A DNA stretch of 64,000 nt from Gammaproteobacteria bacterium 42_54_T18 (GCA_002163245.1 MAAL01000130.1:1-64000); one strand, 5' to 3'; positions 8,797 through 18,412 are shown, counted from the first letter of the stretch. Notes: generated by a model from the sequence alone, not told the origin. Translations and numbers: made by a program.

Positions 8797-10692
8797 ATGT
8801 CCCTGCTTCGACTACGTGATATTACTGTGAGTTTTGGTGGTCCATTACTGCTTAATCACCTCAACCTAACGATCGAAAAAGGCGATAGGTTATGCCTTGT
8901 AGGGCGTAACGGCTCGGGAAAGTCTACCTTACTGAAAGTGCTAACCGGTGACATCAAACCCGATGAAGGCCTTATCGAATCTAGCGGCAACATCAGAATT
9001 GCCCGTTTAGAACAGGATGTACCTGATACAGGGGAAGGCTCCGTATTTCATGTTGTTGCATCAGGTTTAGGGGATATCGCCCCCCTACTCGACGAGTATC
9101 ACAGAGTCATCCATTTGGTCACCGAAGACCCGAGTGAAGAGAACCTCAATAAGCTGGAAGTCACTCAGCGCCAACTAGAAGCAAAAAATGGTTGGGAGCT
9201 TGAGCAACGGGTTGAGACCACCTTATCCAAACTGAGTTTGGATGGCGACATGATGTTTGCCGATCTCTCCGGTGGTATAAAACGTCGAGCATTACTTGCC
9301 AAAGCGCTAGTTCAAGAGCCAGACCTTTTGTTACTTGATGAACCTACCAACCATCTGGATATCGAATCAATACAATGGTTAGAAGAGTTTCTTGCCAACT
9401 ACCAGGGTAGCCTACTGTTTATCAGTCATGACCGCTCTTTTCTGGATAAATTGGCTACCCGCGTCGTAGATCTTGATAGAGGCAAGTTATCAGACTGGCC
9501 AGGAAGTTATCAAAACTATTTACGCCGTAAACAAGAACAACTTGAAGCTGAAGAAAAGCAAAACGCTCTTTTCGATAAAAAACTATCCCAAGAAGAAGTA
9601 TGGATACGCCAAGGTATCAAAGCCCGACGTACCCGAAATGAAGGGCGAGTTCGCGCACTAAAAACAATGCGCCAAGAGCGCTCCGATCGTCGTAATGTAC
9701 AAGGCAAAGCCAGCTTTGTAACACAAGTTGCCGATCGCAGTGGCCAAAAAGTTATTGATGCAAAAAATATTCAGTTTACCTACAGCAACAAACCTATCGT
9801 TAATGACCTAACCACGCTGATATTACGTGGGGATAAAGTGGGATTAATTGGTCCAAACGGTGTCGGTAAATCTACGTTACTGCATCTATTACTCGGTAAA
9901 CTTGAACCTCAATCCGGCAGTGTTGATCTTGGGACCAACTTGCAAATTGCCTACTTCGACCAGCTGCGAGATCAGTTAGACGAATCTCAAACGGTTAGAG
10001 AAAACATTGGGGAAGGCAGTGACTCCATTGATGTGAACGGGCAAACCAAACATGTCATTGGTTACCTACAGGACTTTTTGTTTACACCTGAGCGGGCCAA
10101 CACTCCCGTTAAAGCATTATCTGGTGGTGAAAAAAATCGCTTACTATTAGCTAAGATATTCTCTAAGCCCTCCAATCTAATGGTTATGGATGAACCCACC
10201 AACGACTTAGATATAGAAACCCTTGAACTGTTAGAAGAGCTTGTATCCGGTTATACCGGTACCCTATTGCTCGTTAGTCACGACCGAACCTTCATCAATA
10301 ATGTAGTAACCAGCACCTTGGTGTTTGAAGGCAATGGGGATGTTAATGATTACATCGGTAGTTATGACGACTGGATACGCCAGCGTCCAGAGAAGGGAAA
10401 ATTGAAAAAGGCACCAGAAAAAGCGGCCAAACTCCAGAAAAGTACAAACAATGCAACCACCAAACTCAGCTATAAAGAAAATAAAGAGTTAGAGTCACTA
10501 CCCAAAGACATTGAGAAATACGAAACCCTAATCGCCTCCACCCATGAACAACTTGCTGATCCGAAGTTATATCAGGAAGATCCAAATAAAGTGACTGATT
10601 TACAAACGGAATTAACAAAAGTCGAAGCGTTATTAGAAACGGCTTTTGCTCGCTGGGAGGAGCTTGAAGAAAAACAAGGAGGAAACAGCTAA
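8797..10692 (+). CDS. uup: ABC-F family ATPase Uup
   Basis: Uup is a soluble, duplicated ABC ATPase linked in E. coli to ribosome function and to suppressing precise transposon excision. Both cassettes are complete: Walker A GRNGSGKST and GPNGVGKST, signature LSGGIKRRALLA and LSGGEKNRLLLA, Walker B LLLLDEPTNHLD and LMVMDEPTNDLD. The inter-domain linker is arginine-rich (RQGIKARRTRNEGRVRAL). The C-terminal coiled coil (about 540-631) identifies Uup rather than EttA. A strong AAAGGAAG precedes the ATG. The gene ends with a GGAGGAAAC stretch at its own stop. Confidence 0.95.
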   Translation: MSLLRLRDITVSFGGPLLLNHLNLTIEKGDRLCLVGRNGSGKSTLLKVLTGDIKPDEGLIESSGNIRIARLEQDVPDTGEGSVFHVVASGLGDIAPLLDEYHRVIHLVTEDPSEENLNKLEVTQRQLEAKNGWELEQRVETTLSKLSLDGDMMFADLSGGIKRRALLAKALVQEPDLLLLDEPTNHLDIESIQWLEEFLANYQGSLLFISHDRSFLDKLATRVVDLDRGKLSDWPGSYQNYLRRKQEQLEAEEKQNALFDKKLSQEEVWIRQGIKARRTRNEGRVRALKTMRQERSDRRNVQGKASFVTQVADRSGQKVIDAKNIQFTYSNKPIVNDLTTLILRGDKVGLIGPNGVGKSTLLHLLLGKLEPQSGSVDLGTNLQIAYFDQLRDQLDESQTVRENIGEGSDSIDVNGQTKHVIGYLQDFLFTPERANTPVKALSGGEKNRLLLAKIFSKPSNLMVMDEPTNDLDIETLELLEELVSGYTGTLLLVSHDRTFINNVVTSTLVFEGNGDVNDYIGSYDDWIRQRPEKGKLKKAPEKAAKLQKSTNNATTKLSYKENKELESLPKDIEKYETLIASTHEQLADPKLYQEDPNKVTDLQTELTKVEALLETAFARWEELEEKQGGNS

Positions 10693-10789
10693 ACCTTTTT
10701 CACTCTCTAACTGGAAAAAATGCGCTCCTGGTCTAAACTGATTATAAAACAACCAGTTACAGATCATTCTATTCGATTTCTTTGGGAAT

Positions 10790-12001
10790 ATGCGCATTTT
10801 GAACAAGTATCATCTCTTTCTGCTGCTACTCATGACCAGTGCAGCAATAGGTGCATTGTTACCAGAGTTATCACAGTCAGAGCTGTGGACGAGCCTTGGC
10901 GTATTCGCAACCGTTATCGCCGCCTATATTTTTATACACAAAGAGCAACTAGCCCCCCCCAAAGTAACTGATACTGTCGAAGAGCCAGAATTCCTACCGC
11001 ACAGCGAGACAAAACCTCTAGAAGACTCAATGGAGGCCATGCATCAAGGCCATGATGAAATCCAGAAGGATTTAAGTTTCCTAAAAAGTGCCATTGACGA
11101 TAGTACCACTCAGTTAACCGGTAGCTTTTCCGGTATGTCTGCAACATCCAATGAAACCAATCAGCTAATAAACAAAGTTATGATGCTGGTTACTGGTCAT
11201 TCTCATGAATCAAACACAGATAGCACCGGCCAATCAAATGAAGAAGCCGTAACGGTTGAAAAATTTGCAAGAGAAGTTAGCAACACATTATCAGAGTACG
11301 TTGGCCTATTGGTTGACGTTAGCGACAAAAGCATCCAAGCCGTTCATCATATTGGGGACATGGTCACCGAATTAGAGCAAATGTTTGGCCTGCTCAATGA
11401 AATTCGTAACATTGCAGAACAAACTAACTTACTTGCCCTTAATGCTGCTATTGAAGCCGCTCGAGCGGGTGAAGCAGGAAGAGGTTTTGCGGTGGTAGCA
11501 GATGAAGTTCGCAACCTCTCCCAACACACAAATAACCTCAGTGATCAGATTCGCAACCGTGCAGAAACCGCTCAAAGCACCGTCACTGAAGTGAAACGCA
11601 TTGTCGGAGACATAGCATCGATGGACCTTAATAACGCCATTGATGCGAAGGGCCATGTCGATACCATGCTTGTCAGCCTAGAAGATATGAACAAGTCCAT
11701 ATCCAGCACAATGGATGAGCTTAACGGGCTTAACCAACATGTAAACCAGGACGTAAACCGAGCAATCACCGCATTGCAATTTGGTGACATTACTGGCCAG
11801 GTAGTTTCTCAAATAACAGCTAAGCTTAATCAACTAGAGCTTATTAATAAGCAATGGGACAACCTTATACAAGAGAGTCACTATACCCAACAGGCAAAAA
11901 GTACACTTGATGAACTTGGAATCTTGGTACTCCACCAACATCAAAACATGGTGGAGACTTCAAACAACGCCAGTTCTGATAGTGATATCGACTTGTTTTA
12001 A
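10790..12001 (+). CDS. Membrane methyl-accepting chemotaxis-type signalling protein without a periplasmic sensor
   Basis: This 403-residue protein begins with two closely spaced hydrophobic helices (about 8-23 and 32-48) and leaves almost no periplasmic domain. A long charged linker follows, then the receptor signalling hairpin, whose tip [27 protein letters not shown] is nearly canonical. The C-terminal part contains [15 protein letters not shown], a segment shared with receptors that lack classical sensing. It heads a tight three-gene unit with a STAS protein (31 nt downstream) and a REC/PP2C/HATPase protein. It may therefore feed a partner switch rather than, or as well as, flagellar chemotaxis (inference). 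The cue is unknown, possibly membrane or redox state. Confidence 0.88.
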   Translation: MRILNKYHLFLLLLMTSAAIGALLPELSQSELWTSLGVFATVIAAYIFIHKEQLAPPKVTDTVEEPEFLPHSETKPLEDSMEAMHQGHDEIQKDLSFLKSAIDDSTTQLTGSFSGMSATSNETNQLINKVMMLVTGHSHESNTDSTGQSNEEAVTVEKFAREVSNTLSEYVGLLVDVSDKSIQAVHHIGDMVTELEQMFGLLNEIRNIAEQTNLLALNAAIEAARAGEAGRGFAVVADEVRNLSQHTNNLSDQIRNRAETAQSTVTEVKRIVGDIASMDLNNAIDAKGHVDTMLVSLEDMNKSISSTMDELNGLNQHVNQDVNRAITALQFGDITGQVVSQITAKLNQLELINKQWDNLIQESHYTQQAKSTLDELGILVLHQHQNMVETSNNASSDSDIDLF

Positions 12002-12032
12002 ATATGATTAACAAAAAAGAAGGAGCAACACC

Positions 12033-12329
12033 ATGCCGGTAGAAAGTGCATTATCCAGCGACAACGCAGAACTCACTATTAGTATTGTGGGTCGATTTGA
12101 TTTCGAATTAGTTCAAGAATTCCGTGCAGCATACTCCGATCAAAAAGGTACAAGATACACTATCGATATGCGAGCCACCGAGCATATGGACAGCTCAGCG
12201 CTAGGTATGTTGTTAAATATGCGAAAAACACTAGGGGAAGACACAAAAATATCAATTGTGAATTGCCGCCCGCAGATTAAAAAGATTTTAACTATCTCTC
12301 GTTTCGACAAAAAATTCAGCATCGAATAA
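12033..12329 (+). CDS. STAS-domain anti-sigma-factor-antagonist-type protein
   Basis: This single STAS domain (98 aa) resembles SpoIIAA/HsbA. The phosphorylation loop reads HMDSSALGMLL, and Ser54 aligns with the SpoIIAA phosphoserine. Such proteins toggle between phosphorylated and free forms under an HPK-like kinase and a PP2C phosphatase, and the free form binds a partner. The ATG follows AAGGAG. It sits between the receptor-like protein and the multidomain regulator, which carries both enzymes predicted to act on it. Confidence 0.92.
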   Translation: MPVESALSSDNAELTISIVGRFDFELVQEFRAAYSDQKGTRYTIDMRATEHMDSSALGMLLNMRKTLGEDTKISIVNCRPQIKKILTISRFDKKFSIE

Positions 12330-12344
12330 ACGGGTCATATTAAT

Positions 12345-14015
12345 ATGAAGATTTTGGTTGTTGATGATACTGAAGCCAATCGCAAGCTACTATGCTGGAT
12401 TCTAGAAGATGACGGGCACACTGTAGTAGAAGCGGTCAATGGACAGGAAGGCGTGGATCTTTTCCAATCAGAGTCCCCAGACCTGGTGTTGATGGATGTC
12501 ATGATGCCAGTGATGGATGGTTTTGATTCAACCAAAGCTATCCGAGAAATACTCGGTGATACCCACATCCCCATTATATTTCTAACCGCACTATCGGATG
12601 ATGCTTCATTAGCAAAATGCCTATCTGTAGGTGGTGATGATTTTCTCAGCAAACCGATTAATGAACAGGTTCTGCAAGCAAAAATCAACGCTCACGCTCG
12701 GATCAGAGACCTTAACGAAGAACTCAACAAACAGAAAGTTGAGCTAGAAGCACTACATGCGCTGACGGAGCGCGAACACGAGATTGCCAAGGCAGTATTC
12801 GAAAATGCAATGGGAGCAAGCCTTCAAGACTGCGCCAATACTCGCCACTACATATCCCCTGCCACCACCTTTAACGGTGATATATTGCTATCCGCCCCGT
12901 CACCATCTGGCGGCCTATACGTAATATTAGCGGATTTCACCGGCCATGGGCTGCCCGCTGCCATCGGCGCACTGCCTCTATCACAAACATTCTACAACTG
13001 TACGGTTGCTGGAGATTCCGTTAGTGATATTGCCCGAAAATTAAATACTGCCCTAGAAGGGTTTCTACCAGACTTTATGTTTGCGGCCGCAGCGGTATTA
13101 GAAATGAATGCCGACGGCACCCGCGTCACCTTTTGGGCTGGTGGTTTACCCGACATTATCATAACCGATGCCAACGGTAGCATTAAAGAAAGCGTTATCT
13201 CCAGTCATATGCCTCTCGGGGTACTAGACGACAAAGAGTTTGAACGTGAAGTTATCATTCGACACCCTGAACCCGGCGATAAGTATTATATATACACTGA
13301 CGGCATTACCGAAACCGAAACTCCCGACGGAGAGATGTACGGTGATGAACGCATGCAAGCGTTATTTGATGGCACTCAAAAAGACCCGTTCACAAAGTTA
13401 CTATACGACATTAAAACCTTCCGAGGCGCCTTGGAACAGAATGATGACATTACCATCATCGAGTTAACCTGCTCCCCTGTCGAGTTAGAAACCGAGCATG
13501 ACACAAAACCATTGGCACAAGGCAAGCTGCCTTGGTCATTAAACATGAACCTTGATGCTAACGCTCTTAATGGGTCATCACCCATATCACAAATTATCGA
13601 CATGATTGGTTCATCTCCTGCCATTTCAGAACATAAAGATTATTTACACACCATAATGTCAGAGTTATTTTCAAACGCACTAGAGCACGGTGTACTTGAA
13701 TTATCGTCTGAACTTAAGGAAACAGAAGACGGCTACCTAGATTATTACCAACAAAGAGAAGATAGACTTGCCGCCCTCACCGATGGCAATATAACCATCA
13801 ACGTCGAATTTATTCTCGGTGATGAATACGGGAAATTGAAAATAAACTTTAATGACTCCGGCAAAGGCTTTGATGTAAAAAATCTTAAAGCATCCGATGA
13901 TGACAATGCTTTCGGTCGAGGTGCCTCACTTATCGACACTTTATGTGACAGCGTAGAGTACAATGAAACAGGTACAGCCGTTACCGCGTACTACACACTT
14001 AGGTCAACAGATTAA
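12345..14015 (+). CDS. Response regulator with SpoIIE-type PP2C phosphatase and HATPase (HsbR-like)
   Basis: This 556-residue protein has three domains. An N-terminal receiver (about 1-120) carries phospho-acceptor Asp51 in LMDVMMPVMDG and a conserved Lys in LSKPI. A SpoIIE/RsbU PP2C phosphatase (about 175-375) has DILLSAPSPSGGLYVILADFTGHGLPAA. A GHKL ATPase of the anti-sigma type (about 410-556) has the N-box ELFSNALEHG and DSGKGFD. The same order occurs in Pseudomonas HsbR, which acts on the STAS protein HsbA. The adjacent STAS gene (15 nt upstream) is the obvious substrate of both the kinase and the phosphatase, with the receiver choosing the direction (inference from family). The final sigma, anti-sigma or cyclase target is not in the window. 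Confidence 0.92.
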   Translation: MKILVVDDTEANRKLLCWILEDDGHTVVEAVNGQEGVDLFQSESPDLVLMDVMMPVMDGFDSTKAIREILGDTHIPIIFLTALSDDASLAKCLSVGGDDFLSKPINEQVLQAKINAHARIRDLNEELNKQKVELEALHALTEREHEIAKAVFENAMGASLQDCANTRHYISPATTFNGDILLSAPSPSGGLYVILADFTGHGLPAAIGALPLSQTFYNCTVAGDSVSDIARKLNTALEGFLPDFMFAAAAVLEMNADGTRVTFWAGGLPDIIITDANGSIKESVISSHMPLGVLDDKEFEREVIIRHPEPGDKYYIYTDGITETETPDGEMYGDERMQALFDGTQKDPFTKLLYDIKTFRGALEQNDDITIIELTCSPVELETEHDTKPLAQGKLPWSLNMNLDANALNGSSPISQIIDMIGSSPAISEHKDYLHTIMSELFSNALEHGVLELSSELKETEDGYLDYYQQREDRLAALTDGNITINVEFILGDEYGKLKINFNDSGKGFDVKNLKASDDDNAFGRGASLIDTLCDSVEYNETGTAVTAYYTLRSTD

Positions 14016-14052
14016 GCGTTCTCTATAAAAACATTCTCAGTAAAAAACAACC

Positions 14053-15066
14053 CTATGCTTCACCTTCCAAAATATCCTGTCGGTAAACGGCAGGGGTTTT
14101 CCCTGTCCATTTTTTAAAAGCACGATGAAATGAACTTGCCTCAGAAAAGCCCATTAACATAGCAATTTCATCAATGGTTAATTCTCGCTGCGACAAATAA
14201 TACACCGAAGCATCATTCCGAATGCTGTCCTTGATTTCTTGATAACTAGTGCTTTCATCTTTTAATCGACGCCGTAACGTTTGCGGGGTCATGTTTAATT
14301 GTTCACACACCACAGAAAAATCCGGAAAATTATTACCATAACCTTTACTAATAATGCTGCGAATCTGAGCGTTCAAACTTGCGTTTTTAATATCCCCTTC
14401 CATCAACTCTCGTAACGACGACTTCAAGAATTTAGACAATGACAACGCATTTTGAATCAACGGCATATCAAGATACCGACCTTCTATTACCAGCACTGTT
14501 GTCGGTTGATTATAAAGAACAGGACAAGGAAATTGTTCCGCGTAACCACCGTCATCCATTACATCAAAGTCAAAACAGATTTTTTTTGGTACGATTTTTT
14601 GTCCCACTAGCCAACTAAAAAAACGTACTGCCAGAAACATCGTAGCTTCCAGGATATGCTCCCGAAACTCAATATCATCAAAAGAGTGAAACTGCACTCG
14701 CGATTCACAGCCATCACGTACTAACTCTGCATACATGCTTAAACCAAACAACTCATAGAACTTTATACTACGAGAAATTGCCTTCTCTAAAGTAGCGCAA
14801 TTAATTAATGCATGAGCCATCATACTAAAGGTGCCAGGCCTAGACTTCCTGCCTTTCCCAAATCCCATAAATTCATCTTGTGTTCGCTTCATTACAGCCA
14901 ACATAAGATGAATAAAGGTTTGCTTCTCAATAACAGCATGTGGCTGCTCAAGAAGGTCCGGCGCAATACCGCACTCCTCCAGCAGATCCAACGAGCTAAC
15001 ACCCCCCCGCTTTGCTCCTTCTAGCAAAACAAGTACCTGTTGAATTGGGATTACATTACTTCTCAC
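14053..15066 (-). CDS. AraC-family transcriptional regulator
   Basis: This 337-residue regulator has an N-terminal arabinose-binding-type domain of the OruR/ArgR-like kind (about 20-210). The C-terminal AraC helix-turn-helix pair (about 235-335) contains LNMTPQTLRRRLKDESTSYQEI and IDEIAMLMGFSEASSFHRAFKKWTGKTPAVYR. The start is GTG (15064-15066). It diverges from the acyl-CoA dehydrogenase and SDR genes, so it most likely controls them in response to a fatty acyl compound (inference). The spacer has an inverted repeat at 15104-15121 that could be its site. Confidence 0.9.
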   Translation of the reverse strand: MRSNVIPIQQVLVLLEGAKRGGVSSLDLLEECGIAPDLLEQPHAVIEKQTFIHLMLAVMKRTQDEFMGFGKGRKSRPGTFSMMAHALINCATLEKAISRSIKFYELFGLSMYAELVRDGCESRVQFHSFDDIEFREHILEATMFLAVRFFSWLVGQKIVPKKICFDFDVMDDGGYAEQFPCPVLYNQPTTVLVIEGRYLDMPLIQNALSLSKFLKSSLRELMEGDIKNASLNAQIRSIISKGYGNNFPDFSVVCEQLNMTPQTLRRRLKDESTSYQEIKDSIRNDASVYYLSQRELTIDEIAMLMGFSEASSFHRAFKKWTGKTPAVYRQDILEGEA

Positions 15067-15392
15067 ACGCCCCTCACCTATTGATTGCCTCGACAGTGTT
15101 CCATTGATCCCTTAAGATCAAGAAAACAATAACACAAAGGTAAACACCCTTTATACCCCATTCAGCGACTTTATAGCCATCCCGTGTAGTCATCACCCTA
15201 TTCACTACATCACAGCCCGCTACATATTGCTCGCGACATAATGAGGCCTAAAAAAACCAAAAATAACCCTCTGAACAAATATGTCAGGAAATTTGGCAGA
15301 TTCCGTCATTGCTGCAAACGAGACCGAAACCAATAATGAGAACCAAGCAGTCAAGCTTGTGCGTGCAAGCAGTTACTGCAAAAGGAAACAAA
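15067..15392. promoter_or_regulatory. Divergent control region between AraC regulator and acyl-CoA dehydrogenase
   Basis: This 326-bp spacer has no convincing gene. A perfect inverted repeat TTGATC-6 nt-GATCAA lies at 15104-15121, about 40 bp upstream of the regulator start. The reading frame of the dehydrogenase extends back to 15309, but the part before 15393 lacks family similarity. Confidence 0.45.
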
Positions 15393-16529
15393 ATGAGCAT
15401 CGAAAACCGAACCATCTTTGAAGAAGAACATAACGTCTTTCGCGACAGCTTTCGCCGCTTTTGCGATGAAGAAGTCGCACCCTATACCGAAGATTGGATT
15501 GATGATGGCATCGTATCGCGAGAAGCATGGCTAAAAGCGGGAGAAAACGGTTTTCTCGCACCTTTCGTCGACGAAGAATACGGTGGCTTAGGCTTACGGG
15601 ACTTTCGATATTCCCTCATTATGATTGAAGAGCTCGCTATGGTTGGCGAAAGCGGGTTTGCTGTTGGCCTACATAACGATGTAATAGCCCCCTATTTGGA
15701 TACCTACGCCAACGAAGAACAGAAAAAGCGCTGGTTACCCAAGGTCTGTACAGGTGAAGCCATACTGGCAATCGCCATGACAGAACCTGATGCTGGCAGC
15801 GACTTACAAGCAATAAAAACCCGCATTGAAGACAAAGGGGATCATTACCTCCTAAATGGCTCAAAGGTGTACATCTCCAACGGCATCCTTGCAGACCTTG
15901 TGATCGTCGCCGCAAAAAGTGACGAAGGTATCAACCTTATTGTTGTAGAGCGAGGAATGGCAGGCTTCACCCGTGGCCGCAACCTCAAAAAAATGGGACT
16001 GAAGTCACAAGATACCGCCGAGCTCTTTTTTGACAATGTAAAGGTCCCTAAGGAAAACCTGCTCGGAGAACTGGGACAAGGCTTTATCTACCTAATGCAA
16101 AAGTTAGCTCAAGAACGTCTTGTCACAGCAGCGGGAGCCATGGGTGCCTGCCACTTCGCCTTTGAAGAGACCATGGACTTTATTAAAGAGCGCAAAGCAT
16201 TCGGCAAACCTATTGGCAAGTTTCAAAACACACGCTTCAAAATGGCAGAAATGCACACCGAGATAATGATAGGGCAAACTTTCCTTGACTCTCTTGTCGT
16301 AAAACTGAATGCCGGCGATCTAAGCGCCGATGATGCCGCAGCGGCCAAATGGTGGTGCACCGACTTACAAAACCGTGTTGTTGATCAATGCGTACAGTTC
16401 CACGGTGGAGCCGGATATATGTGGGAATACCCCATCGCCCGAGCCTATGTGGACGCAAGAATAACCCCCATCTTTGCTGGGACAAATGAAATCATGAAAG
16501 AGATCATTGGTCGTGGTTTAGGTCTTTAA
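15393..16529 (+). CDS. Acyl-CoA dehydrogenase (long-chain-type)
   Basis: This flavoenzyme of beta-oxidation has 378 residues from ATG 15393, which is preceded by AAAGGAAAC (15381-15389). Signatures include AIAMTEPDAGSDLQ, YISNGILADLVIV, ERKAFGKPIGKFQNTRFKMAE, QFHGGAGYMWEYPIAR and the C-terminal AGTNEIMKEIIGR. Glu241 in AQERLV sits where long-chain and isovaleryl-CoA dehydrogenases place their catalytic base. It diverges from an AraC regulator. An SDR and a broken thiolase follow, suggesting a former beta-oxidation or side-chain-degradation operon. Confidence 0.92.
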   Translation: MSIENRTIFEEEHNVFRDSFRRFCDEEVAPYTEDWIDDGIVSREAWLKAGENGFLAPFVDEEYGGLGLRDFRYSLIMIEELAMVGESGFAVGLHNDVIAPYLDTYANEEQKKRWLPKVCTGEAILAIAMTEPDAGSDLQAIKTRIEDKGDHYLLNGSKVYISNGILADLVIVAAKSDEGINLIVVERGMAGFTRGRNLKKMGLKSQDTAELFFDNVKVPKENLLGELGQGFIYLMQKLAQERLVTAAGAMGACHFAFEETMDFIKERKAFGKPIGKFQNTRFKMAEMHTEIMIGQTFLDSLVVKLNAGDLSADDAAAAKWWCTDLQNRVVDQCVQFHGGAGYMWEYPIARAYVDARITPIFAGTNEIMKEIIGRGLGL

Positions 16530-16576
16530 TTACAGACATTGATAATTATTGAGACAAGCTCAGACGCTAGCAAGTA

Positions 16577-16685
16577 GTGTTGTATTTGAAACCTTATTTT
16601 AGAAATCTCTGAGGCAAGGACGCCGAAGAAAGCATACACGGATGTACTCGCTGCGCTTTCTAAAATAAGGTTTCAAATACAACAC
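16577..16685. repeat. Inverted-repeat element with 29-bp perfect arms (MITE-like)
   Basis: Left arm 16577-16605 and right arm 16657-16685 are perfect reverse complements (29 bp). They enclose 51 bp that hold a GCATACACGGATGTAC semi-palindrome. The 9-mer ATCTCTGAG occurs just inside the left arm (16605-16613) and just outside the right arm (16687-16695). There is no coding capacity. The form fits a miniature transposable or REP-like element, or a strong structured RNA, between the dehydrogenase and the SDR. Confidence 0.7.
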
Positions 16686-16724
16686 GATCTCTGAGATAGG
16701 AACAATAATTACTCATAAAAGTTT

Positions 16725-16776
16725 GGGCGGTTTAGTCTCTGTGAATGCAGATTTTGACTTCACCGCCCTTTTTTTT
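16725..16776 (+). terminator. Terminator-like hairpin upstream of SDR
   Basis: GGGCGGT (16725-16731) pairs with ACCGCCC (16762-16768) across a 30-nt loop and is followed by eight T (16769-16776). It would end the dehydrogenase transcript about 30 bp before the SDR start. The long loop lowers confidence. Confidence 0.5.
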
Positions 16777-16805
16777 GCCCAAAATAAACCGTTAGGAGAA
16801 AGACC

Positions 16806-17708
16806 ATGTCAGACGTACGTTTTGATGACCGTGTTGTCATAATCACCGGAGCAGGAAACGGCCTAGGAAAAAGCCACGCTCTAGAATTCGCAAAACGCGG
16901 AGCAAAAGTCGTGGTCAACGATCTCGGTGGCAGCGCCCACGGCGAAGGGGCCAGTAAAAACTCAGCTGACCTCGTAGTTGACGAGATTATCGCCGCAGGC
17001 GGAGAAGCCGTCGCCAGCTACAACTCCGTCACCGATGGTGAAAAAATCGTACAAACCGCCATTGATAATTTTGGTCGCATCGACATTGTCGTAAATAACG
17101 CCGGGATTCTTAGAGACAAAAGCTTCTCCAAAATGACCGATGCCGACTGGAACCTCGTTTACCAAGTTCACGTTGAAGGCGCCTACAAAGTTACCCATGC
17201 CGCCTGGCCTCACATGAAAGAAAACAACTATGGCCGTATTATCTTTACCGCCTCCGCAGCGGGCATCTACGGAAATTTCGGTCAAGCCAACTACAGCATG
17301 GCAAAACTAGGTTTATATAGCCTGGGGCAAACGCTTTCGATTGAAGGCAAGAAAAATAATATTTGCGTAAACTCCATCGCCCCCATCGCTGGATCACGCA
17401 TGACCGAAACGATCCTTCCACCAGCACTTATCGAACAGCTAAAACCAGAATACGTGACCCCCCTAGTGATTAAGCTATGTGACGAAAATAACACAGACAC
17501 GGGAAGCCTATTTGAAGTCGGCGCTGGCTGGATTGGCAAACTGCGCTGGGAGCGAAGTAAAGGCCACGGATTTAATATCACCAACGGGTTTAATGCAGAA
17601 GATGTTAACGAGCACTGGGAAACCATCAACAACTTTACCGACGCTGATCACCCATCAAACACCCAAGAAGCCATGATGGCCGTAATGTCGAATTTAGGGA
17701 ACAAATAA
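16806..17708 (+). CDS. Short-chain dehydrogenase, MFE-2-type 3-hydroxyacyl-CoA dehydrogenase
   Basis: This 300-residue SDR has the NAD(P) motif TGAGNGLGKSHALEFAKRGA, the NDLGGS stretch characteristic of peroxisomal multifunctional enzyme 2, VNNAGILRD, and the active-site Ser ... Tyr-x3-Lys (SAAGIYGNFGQANYSMAKLG). The C-terminal extension matches the bacterial stand-alone form. The probable reaction is oxidation of (3R)-hydroxyacyl-CoA to 3-ketoacyl-CoA. Its TAA overlaps the ATG of a thiolase gene (TAATG at 17706-17710) that is now wrecked, so the next catalytic step is lost at this locus. The ATG has TAGGAG upstream. Confidence 0.92.
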   Translation: MSDVRFDDRVVIITGAGNGLGKSHALEFAKRGAKVVVNDLGGSAHGEGASKNSADLVVDEIIAAGGEAVASYNSVTDGEKIVQTAIDNFGRIDIVVNNAGILRDKSFSKMTDADWNLVYQVHVEGAYKVTHAAWPHMKENNYGRIIFTASAAGIYGNFGQANYSMAKLGLYSLGQTLSIEGKKNNICVNSIAPIAGSRMTETILPPALIEQLKPEYVTPLVIKLCDENNTDTGSLFEVGAGWIGKLRWERSKGHGFNITNGFNAEDVNEHWETINNFTDADHPSNTQEAMMAVMSNLGNK

Positions 17709-18035
17709 TGGACAGCAACATGACCAGACGTGTAAATGTTATTGGCGTAGGAATGACAAAGTTCACTAAGCCGGGAGACCCTCAAGGGCAAGATTATCAC
17801 CTACGAATCTCTTGGGCTCACACCAGAAGGTACCGCGGAGAAGTTTATTCTCGATGGAGATAACACGTACGGGGGCAAAGTTGTTGTAAATCCGTCTGGC
17901 GGATTATTATCCAAGGGCCACCCACTCGGTGCAACAGGCTTAGCACAATGCACTGAACTGGTTTGGCAACTCAGGGGGCAGTCCGAAAAGCATGCGCCAG
18001 CAAAACATTCGCTGGCGCTACCTGTTGCGAATTAA
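17708..18035 (+). pseudogene. Thiolase remnant with large internal deletion and frameshift
   Basis: From ATG 17708 the first 27 or so codons read as a thiolase N-terminus ([21 protein letters not shown]). From 17790 the sequence continues in another frame as a thiolase C-terminus: [17 protein letters not shown], then [23 protein letters not shown] with the catalytic GHPLGATG signature, ending at TAA 18033-18035. The middle of the protein, including the active-site Cys, is missing; only about 108 of the roughly 400 residues of this family remain. Read straight from the ATG, translation stops early at a TAA. The start overlaps the SDR stop, showing it was once translationally coupled. This is a clear decayed gene. 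Confidence 0.88.
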
Positions 18036-18412
18036 GCAAGAAAACTCAATACATCATGGTTAATAGCCACACCAACGATATACCCATACAGCAGTAACCC
18101 TACCACAAAAGCAAAAACCCTAATTTTCTTAGTTTTTCCTCGTTTTATAGCGACAGTACCCACCAAGATGTACAACACCAATGCAATAACTTTGGCGGTA
18201 AGCCAATGATCTACAAATGGATATTGTTGCAATATCACTGTCAACGCAATTGCACACCCCAATAGCAATGTATCATTTATATGCGGCAAAACCTTGACCC
18301 AACGCTTTTGCAATTGCGCTGAATCCATCATCATCCAGATGCCTCGCAGTATAAACAAGACCCCACTCGTAACAGCAAACAACATATGTGCATGTTTTAA
18401 AACGCTATACAC
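18032..18412 (-). CDS. SirB2-family integral membrane protein
   Basis: This small membrane protein (126 aa from GTG 18410-18412) has four hydrophobic helices and starts [24 protein letters not shown], typical of the SirB family. The GTG is chosen because AGGAG (18421-18425) lies 8 nt upstream; an upstream ATG would add 18 unrelated residues. The molecular function of SirB2 is not established. Its stop overlaps that of the convergent thiolase remnant by 4 bp, so the deletion brought the two ends close together. Confidence 0.85.
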   Translation of the reverse strand: MYSVLKHAHMLFAVTSGVLFILRGIWMMMDSAQLQKRWVKVLPHINDTLLLGCAIALTVILQQYPFVDHWLTAKVIALVLYILVGTVAIKRGKTKKIRVFAFVVGLLLYGYIVGVAINHDVLSFLA

